A stretch of DNA of 11,452 nt, taken from contig CAYYZY010000236.1 of assembly GCA_964475955.1 (NCBI GenBank), positions 1-11,452 of the forward strand, given 5' to 3'. Under the pieces are notes generated by a model that was not told the origin of the DNA, searched no databases, and saw only the letters and a program-made list of their open reading frames with translations. Origin of the DNA: DATKZH01 sp964475955 (GTDB lineage: Bacteria > Planctomycetota > Planctomycetia > Pirellulales > Thermoguttaceae). The number at the start of each line of letters is the position of its first letter. The stretch's first letter is position 1. This document shows positions 7,175 to 11,452 of this stretch, in pieces. The position numbers were made by a program, and so were the translations under genes.

Positions 7175-7199
7175 CGGCCATTCATTATACGAACGGCCG
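7175..7199. promoter_or_regulatory. Operator-like dyad over the DUF4058 -10 box
   Basis: CGGCCATTC (7175-7183) and GAACGGCCG (7191-7199) are inverted copies with one mismatch (position 7180 against 7194), separated by the 7 bases ATTATAC. The -10 hexamer sits exactly in the centre. A dimeric repressor bound here would block the promoter. The protein that would bind is not visible in this window. Confidence 0.45.
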
Positions 7200-7211
7200 T
7201 GGAGGCGTCGA
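7184..7211 (-). promoter_or_regulatory. Sigma-70 promoter of DUF4058 gene
   Basis: On the minus strand, TCGACG (7211-7206; 4 of 6 matches to TTGACA) is followed by a 16-base spacer and a perfect TATAAT (7189-7184). Transcription would start near 7177, leaving a leader of about 42 nt to the ATG at 7135. It sits in the gap between the FAD oxidoreductase stop and the DUF4058 start. Confidence 0.6.
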
Positions 7212-7245
7212 GCGAAGCTCGGGAACGCGTGGCCCGGCCGCGACC

Positions 7246-9558
7246 CTATTTGGCCTCGGGGAGCCGGTAGAGCTCGAATTCCCAAATGCGCACCAGGTCG
7301 CCCGGCGCCGCGGTCACCAGGAGCCGGAACCGCCGGGCCGTGACCGGCGAGAAGCGGGCGTTCCAGTCGAACTCCCAGTTGTCGATCGTCTTCGTGCCGG
7401 GGACGTCCTGCCACTGGGCGCCGTCGTGATACTGGAGCACGAACTCGCGGATGGGCGTCTTGGGTTCGCCGTCGCCGGCCTGCCCGGTGACGATCCGCAC
7501 GGCGCTCACGGTTTGCGGCGCGTCCCAGGCCAGTTCGACCCAGCCGGGCAGGCGCTTGTCGCTGACCCAGCGGAGGCCGTTGTCGGCGACGTCGAACCGG
7601 CCGTCGTTGACGTTGGCGACCGGGTACTGCTTTTCGTCGTAGTTCCCCGAGACGCTCACCTGGGCCGATCGCGCCAGGTTCGGGCCGGCCGAGTCGATCC
7701 AGGCGGGCGGTCTTTCGGTCACCGGCGGCGGGGGCGGCGCGCCCACGCCTTTTTCCATGAGGCCCTTGAGCTCGTCGAGGTAGTTCTGGTAGACGCCCCG
7801 GGGCGTGGTCTCGTACTCCGCGCAGAGCGACGCCGCCATGCCCGCCACCTCGCCCATCATGCCGCAGGTGCGCATCACGCGCACCGTCCCCAGCGCCACG
7901 TGCGTGACGCTGATGTTCCGCCCGGCCATCAACAGGTTCGACACGTTCCGCGAGTAGAGGCACCGATAGGGGATCGCATAGGGTTTGATGTGCAGGAACT
8001 CGGCGATCGAGCGGAACTCCTCACCCGGAAAGTGCTCGGTGTTCTTGGGATCGGGATAGTGGAGGTCGATGCTCCAGGTGGTGGTGACCGAGGCGTCGGG
8101 CCAGGGGCGCCGGTCGACGACGTCCTGCTGCTTGAGTATTACGTCGCCCAGCAGGCGCCGCGACTCCCGCTTGCCGCCCACGTAGGCCACCCAGGCCAGC
8201 TTGAGATTGGCGATTTCGTCCTTCTCGGGACTGTGGTTCTTCAGGTACGACCAGTTGCCGTAGACGGCCCGCAGCCCGTGATCGCGGATCAGCTCGAACT
8301 CGGCGATCTGGTCGCGGTTCATGCCGGTTTCCCAGTTCCAGTCGCCGCGCGTCGCCCGCTGGTAGCTCTGTTCGTCGAACTGGAGGGCCCAGGGGCATTC
8401 CGGGAAGGAAACGGGCTGGTCGGCTTCGGCCGTGTACCACTGGACCGACGTGCCCATGGTCATCGCATCGGCCTGCTCGGGCGCGAGCGGCTCGCCGGTT
8501 TCGTCGCGGCTTTCGCGGCCCATGCGGAAGTCGGCCCCGGCGAGGAAGCCCAGGTTGCCGTCGCCGGTGCAGTCGGCGAAGACCTTGGCGGGGAAGCGGT
8601 ACTCCCGGTTCAAGCGGATGTGCTTTCCGATCACCGCCACGATGCGGTTAGCGTCCATCTCCACGCGGAACGCGTGCATGTTGAGGAACAGGTCGAGGTT
8701 CTCTTCCGCCTCGACGACCTTCAGCTTCCGCTCGTCCTCGTAGTGCTTGGCCCGCGCCGCGTTGCCCGCGTCGTGGCGAGGCCCGATCTCGCGGACCAGG
8801 TTCCCCAGCGCGGGATACGGCTCCTGGTTGATCTTGCCGCCGAGGTGGACGCGGACCTCGGAGCTGTTGTTGCCGCCCAGCACCGGCCGGTTCTGAAGCA
8901 GTGCGACCTTGCAGCCGAGCCGCGCCGCCGACACGGCCGTACATGCGCCGGCCACGCCGCCGCCCACGACGACCAGGTCGAACTGTCCGGCGTTTTCGGG
9001 TTCCTCGGGCAGGCCGAGGAGCTTGCGGCGCTGCGCGGCCAGGGACTCCCCTTCGTTGGGTGGGCGGAAGCCGGGATGGGTCGTCAGGAGGACGGCGTCG
9101 CACCGGCCGTCGAAACCCGTCAGATCGTGCAGGGCGAGCTCGGCCGGACCTGCGGCGAGGCGCACCGTGCCGCCGTCCTGCCAGTGCCACTCGGCGCCTT
9201 CGGTGCCGAACACGGTCTCCAGCGGCTCGCCGTTGACGACCAGTTGGAACTTCCCCGGGGCGCCGGGCACGTTCCACGGGGCGACCCAGTCGCGCGTTCG
9301 GACCAGCACGCGGTACGCGCCGGCGGCCGGAACGTCGACGGTCGTCGTGGCGTCTTCGACCGGCACGCCCATGCCGTGGGCCAGCAACATCGGCGAGCCC
9401 ATCTGGTCCATGAACTGCTGGTCGACGACCCAGCCGCCGAGTTGGGCGAAGCTCTCGGCCTCGACGAGCACGGTCTCGGCGGCCCGAGCCGCGCGCAAGC
9501 TCGCCGGAAGCAGCGAGAGAGAAACCGCAAACAGGAGGGCAGCATTCGTTCGGATCAT
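7246..9558 (-). CDS. Exported FAD-dependent oxidoreductase (FAD_oxidored) with N-terminal and discoidin-like modules
   Basis: This 770-residue protein has a signal peptide (1 to about 27: MIRTN, hydrophobic core, ARAAE). Residues about 28-160 form a beta-rich module starting VLVEAESF, typical of carbohydrate-binding-like domains. The FAD_oxidored core (PF12831) starts at FDLVVVGGGVAG (194-204), with the dinucleotide loop GGGVAG at 199-204, GGNNSSEVRVHLGGK (228-242), ADCTGDGNLGFLAGAD (328-343) and the C-terminal flavin motif AGRNISVTHVALGTVRVMRTCGMMG (545-569). A proline-rich linker (606-619) leads to an F5/8 type C (discoidin)-like domain (about 627-765). The start is ATG at 9558 with GAGG 7 bases upstream; a longer frame exists but lacks support. 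The reaction and acceptor are unknown; redox processing of a carbohydrate at the cell surface or in the periplasm is an inference. Fold call very sure. Confidence 0.92.
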   Translation of the reverse strand: MIRTNAALLFAVSLSLLPASLRAARAAETVLVEAESFAQLGGWVVDQQFMDQMGSPMLLAHGMGVPVEDATTTVDVPAAGAYRVLVRTRDWVAPWNVPGAPGKFQLVVNGEPLETVFGTEGAEWHWQDGGTVRLAAGPAELALHDLTGFDGRCDAVLLTTHPGFRPPNEGESLAAQRRKLLGLPEEPENAGQFDLVVVGGGVAGACTAVSAARLGCKVALLQNRPVLGGNNSSEVRVHLGGKINQEPYPALGNLVREIGPRHDAGNAARAKHYEDERKLKVVEAEENLDLFLNMHAFRVEMDANRIVAVIGKHIRLNREYRFPAKVFADCTGDGNLGFLAGADFRMGRESRDETGEPLAPEQADAMTMGTSVQWYTAEADQPVSFPECPWALQFDEQSYQRATRGDWNWETGMNRDQIAEFELIRDHGLRAVYGNWSYLKNHSPEKDEIANLKLAWVAYVGGKRESRRLLGDVILKQQDVVDRRPWPDASVTTTWSIDLHYPDPKNTEHFPGEEFRSIAEFLHIKPYAIPYRCLYSRNVSNLLMAGRNISVTHVALGTVRVMRTCGMMGEVAGMAASLCAEYETTPRGVYQNYLDELKGLMEKGVGAPPPPPVTERPPAWIDSAGPNLARSAQVSVSGNYDEKQYPVANVNDGRFDVADNGLRWVSDKRLPGWVELAWDAPQTVSAVRIVTGQAGDGEPKTPIREFVLQYHDGAQWQDVPGTKTIDNWEFDWNARFSPVTARRFRLLVTAAPGDLVRIWEFELYRLPEAK

Positions 9559-9613
9559 GGGCCAAACCTCGCGGCTGAAGAACGGGGTGGGGTAGAGGTT
9601 TCGTCGGGGCCGC

Positions 9614-9632
9614 CGGGCGTTGTCGACGCCCG
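9614..9632. repeat. Small hairpin in the FAD gene leader region
   Basis: CGGGCGT (9614-9620) and ACGCCCG (9626-9632) make a perfect 7-bp stem with loop TGTCG, about 55 bases upstream of the FAD gene ATG. No matching promoter with good -35 and -10 boxes was found in 9559-9720. It may be a leader structure or chance in GC-rich DNA. Confidence 0.3.
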
Positions 9633-9710
9633 TCGGAACGCGCCGGCGGGGGACGTTGCAGGAGGTCGTATTGGGGTCGTCGGGCGAAGCGCGGCCGCGC
9701 AAGGCCGGGG

Positions 9711-9757
9711 GCCGAAATAGAAGGCCGCCGCCCCGCCATCGGCGCGGGGCGGCGGCC
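9711..9757 (-). terminator. Strong intrinsic terminator of DUF1559 gene
   Basis: GGCCGCCGCCCCG (9723-9735) and CGGGGCGGCGGCC (9745-9757) form a perfect 13-bp stem with a 9-base loop. Read on the minus strand, the stem is followed at once by the T-rich TTCTATTTCGG (9722-9712). It lies about 140 bases beyond the DUF1559 stop and before the FAD gene. The plus-strand side has no T run. Good evidence for termination of minus-strand transcripts; it also separates the two genes as transcription units. Confidence 0.75.
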
Positions 9758-9896
9758 ATGCGCGACGGTTGCCCGGGGCAACCGAAATTCTACAGACGTT
9801 CCGGGACCGGGACAAGCAAGTGCCTCCCCACCTCCCGGCGGAGTCACGCAGTCCGGCCGAGGTCACACGACCGGGGTGCGCGACGCACGCTCAGGC

Positions 9897-11036
9897 TCAG
9901 TCGCCGGGATCGAAGTGCCCGGTCGGGTCGCCGGCGTCGCGAGTGACGAGGAACATGTACAGTGCCACGTCGATCTCGTTGTTGATACTGTGGACGCTCC
10001 CGTCGAGGAACAGGTGGTTGGTCACGTTCATGTGACTGCTGCTCGGGCCGTAGTGGATCACCCACTGGTCGGCCAGGCTTTCGTCTTCGTACCAGGCCCC
10101 CGGCTTGTAGTCCCAGTCGAGGTACGTGCGGTAGGTCCGGGGGACCGTGCTTTCGAGGATGGGCGGATCGTCGAACATCCCGGGGGTGAAGTCGAGCGGG
10201 GCCCAATACTGGGTGATGTACTCGAACTCGAAGTCGTTGCCGAGAATGTCGAAAGGCGGCAGCGCGACCAGCAACGTCTCCATGCCCAGGAACCAGCGCG
10301 CGGCGTGCGGCTCGATCGATTCGGTCACCACGATCGTGTGCGAGGTCCCGTCCCCGGCGAAATCATTGAACGTCAGGTTCGATCCCGGGTAGATCGCGCC
10401 GTCCGGGTGGGGGAGCGTGGGATCGTAACGGGGGATCAGCGTTCCCGTAATCGTGTAGGGGCCGGGGTACGCCTGGAGCAGGCTTTCGATATGGGTGGCC
10501 GACATCACCTTGTAGTTGGTGATCGCCTGCCGGTCGAGCGTCGCCACGGTCGAATCGACGTAGCGATCGCCGCGGAAGCTGGGGCAGATGAACTCGTTGA
10601 GCACGGTGCTGCGCGCCACGGCGTGGGGGTCGACGTTGATCCCCGACGGCGGCGGGTTGGGATGCGGCTCCAACGGCACGCCGACCTTCGTCTCCAGCGT
10701 GTTCCAAAGGTTCTCCTGCTCCAGGTCGGGAAGCAGGTCGGTGATCCAGCTCCAGCCGCGCAGGCGACCCCAAATGGGATCGTCGTCGATCAGACCGGTG
10801 ATCGGGTCCTTGCGCACGTGGCACGACGGCGGCAGCTTGTTGTACCGGTCGTGGAAGTTGTGGAAGGCAATGCCGATCTGCTTGACCTTGTTGGTGCACG
10901 CCGACCGGCGGGCCGCTTCCCTCGCTCGCTGAAGGGCCGGCAGCAACACCGCGATCAAAATGCCGATGATGGCGATCACCACCAGCATTTCGACAAGGGT
11001 GAAACCGCGGCCTCGGCTGCGATCACGCAAAGTCAT
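9897..11036 (-). CDS. DUF1559 prepilin-like protein with H-X9-DG motif
   Basis: This 379-residue protein has a type IV prepilin-like leader: a short basic stretch, then G11/F12 (GFTLVE, with E16 at +5), then a hydrophobic helix (about 12-35). This should be cleaved after G11 by a prepilin peptidase and leave the helix anchored in the membrane, with the DUF1559 domain outside. The C-terminal motif is H335, nine residues, D345-G346 (SSHMNVTNHLFLDGS), the signature of the H-X9-DG group. The start is ATG at 11036, with strong SD (GGAGGAGG, 11050-11043) about 6 bases away; a longer frame runs upstream but lies over the promoter. The family is expanded in planctomycetes; individual functions are unknown, with pseudopilin-like secretion or surface assembly proposed. 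Family call very sure. Confidence 0.95.
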   Translation of the reverse strand: MTLRDRSRGRGFTLVEMLVVIAIIGILIAVLLPALQRAREAARRSACTNKVKQIGIAFHNFHDRYNKLPPSCHVRKDPITGLIDDDPIWGRLRGWSWITDLLPDLEQENLWNTLETKVGVPLEPHPNPPPSGINVDPHAVARSTVLNEFICPSFRGDRYVDSTVATLDRQAITNYKVMSATHIESLLQAYPGPYTITGTLIPRYDPTLPHPDGAIYPGSNLTFNDFAGDGTSHTIVVTESIEPHAARWFLGMETLLVALPPFDILGNDFEFEYITQYWAPLDFTPGMFDDPPILESTVPRTYRTYLDWDYKPGAWYEDESLADQWVIHYGPSSSHMNVTNHLFLDGSVHSINNEIDVALYMFLVTRDAGDPTGHFDPGD

Positions 11037-11206
11037 GACGTTCCTCCTCCTGCATACTGGAAGGATAAGGGATGGTTTGCGGAGAGCCCCCCGACCTCCA
11101 CGTTGCCTCACTTGAAACGGCTGCGCGATGAGGGGACCACGAGGCCGGGGAAGCGCGGCGGAACCGGGCGAACCGCAACCGGTAGTCCCCCCCCAGATTA
11201 GCCTTG

Positions 11207-11236
11207 ATTCTAGCTTCGCCGCGTTGGACGTGTCAA
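11207..11236 (-). promoter_or_regulatory. Sigma-70 promoter of DUF1559 gene
   Basis: Minus strand TTGACA (11236-11231) is perfect; an 18-base spacer leads to TAGAAT (11212-11207), 5 of 6 matches. Transcription would start near 11200, giving a leader of about 165 nt before the ATG at 11036. Best promoter in the window. Confidence 0.7.
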
Positions 11237-11384
11237 ACACATATTCGTAACGATTCGCCGAACCTTGGGCCGTCGTCGGTCTCCCGAAACGGCCACAACG
11301 GATAGCCCCCGTTTGCCTGTCGCGGCCGATAGGGAAAACGCGCTGACTCTGAGCCACCACGGCGGGCTTTTCGGCCCGGGTCGC
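11237..11384. other. Intergenic stretch without recognised gene
   Basis: This part of the gap between the DUF1559 promoter and the rightward candidate promoter holds no frame with coding character and only short 5-bp stems, such as CGGGC/GCCCG at 11363-11378. I see no RNA gene. The whole gap from 11037 to the window end has no gene; its other signals are listed separately. Confidence 0.6.
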
Positions 11385-11412
11385 TTGACAATTCCCCCAA
11401 ACCCGCCAGAAT
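11385..11412 (+). promoter_or_regulatory. Rightward candidate promoter at window edge
   Basis: TTGACA (11385-11390) is a perfect -35; after 16 bases comes CAGAAT (11407-11412), 4 of 6 matches. It points out of the window, so it probably serves a gene starting beyond 11452. It stands divergent to the DUF1559 promoter, 150 bases apart. Confidence 0.45.
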
Positions 11413-11452
11413 GCGACGCGCCGGCCCCGCGAGAGACGGGGGAGCACCGGGA

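Noticed and set aside
7209..7221. CGAGC-GAA-GCTCG hairpin after the FAD gene as a terminator
   Set aside because: Only a 5-bp stem and no T-rich tail on the minus strand; it also overlaps the DUF4058 -35 box.
9689..9700. 12-bp perfect palindrome GCGCGGCCGCGC
   Set aside because: Expected by chance fairly often in DNA this GC-rich; no neighbouring signal gives it meaning.
7114..9720. An 868-codon open frame on the plus strand opposite the FAD oxidoreductase
   Set aside because: Low-complexity H/V/R/G-rich translation with no motif; the minus strand carries unmistakable FAD motifs.
11037..11447. Longer N-terminus of the DUF1559 protein (start near 11447)
   Set aside because: The extension runs over a good promoter and its sequence has no family resemblance; the prepilin leader and strong SD fix the start at 11036.

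Overview
The window looks like high-GC chromosomal DNA from a planctomycete. The clearest sign is the DUF1559 protein at the right end, which has a prepilin-type GFTLVE N-terminus and an H-X9-DG C-terminal motif, a family hugely expanded in Planctomycetota. The DUF4058 gene, the exported FAD_oxidored enzyme with carbohydrate-binding-like modules, and short tandem or palindromic intergenic repeats fit the same picture. I see no rRNA, tRNA, CRISPR array, transposase or phage gene.

Layout from left to right. (1) An octamer tandem repeat lies at 19-82. (2) A creatininase-family hydrolase is on the minus strand (203-982), preceded by a short coding-like remnant (1009-1215). (3) An intergenic region carries divergent candidate promoters and several inverted repeats. 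(4) A very large exported protein on the plus strand (1497-5306) has the three-module architecture of the PcRGLX/YetA-like (PL26-type) rhamnogalacturonan lyases, with about 480 extra N-terminal residues: a Ca-binding-like motif, beta-sandwich-like regions and an FN3-like domain. (5) A small flavodoxin-fold flavoprotein with four clustered cysteines is on the plus strand (5407-5976). (6) A remnant of the C-terminal part of an alpha/beta hydrolase is on the minus strand (6055-6333). (7) A DUF4058 gene is on the minus strand (6368-7135), with a TATAAT promoter sitting inside a dyad. (8) An exported FAD-dependent oxidoreductase with N- and C-terminal binding modules is on the minus strand (7246-9558). 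(9) A strong intrinsic terminator precedes it, and upstream of that is the DUF1559 gene on the minus strand (9897-11036), with a good sigma-70-type promoter and a leader of about 165 nt. (10) A rightward promoter at the edge probably serves a gene outside the window.

Functionally, the two largest proteins are both exported and both carry carbohydrate- or surface-binding-like modules, which suggests breakdown of plant- or algal-type polysaccharide outside the cytoplasm. The creatininase-like hydrolase and the small flavoprotein appear cytoplasmic and their substrates cannot be read from sequence. The genes do not form one obvious operon: most have their own leader and several promoters can be proposed. 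I did not find a convincing new defence, mobile or signalling system. The items most worth a second look are the lyase architecture, the similarly built hairpins on either side of it, the exported flavoenzyme, and the operator-like dyad over the DUF4058 promoter.
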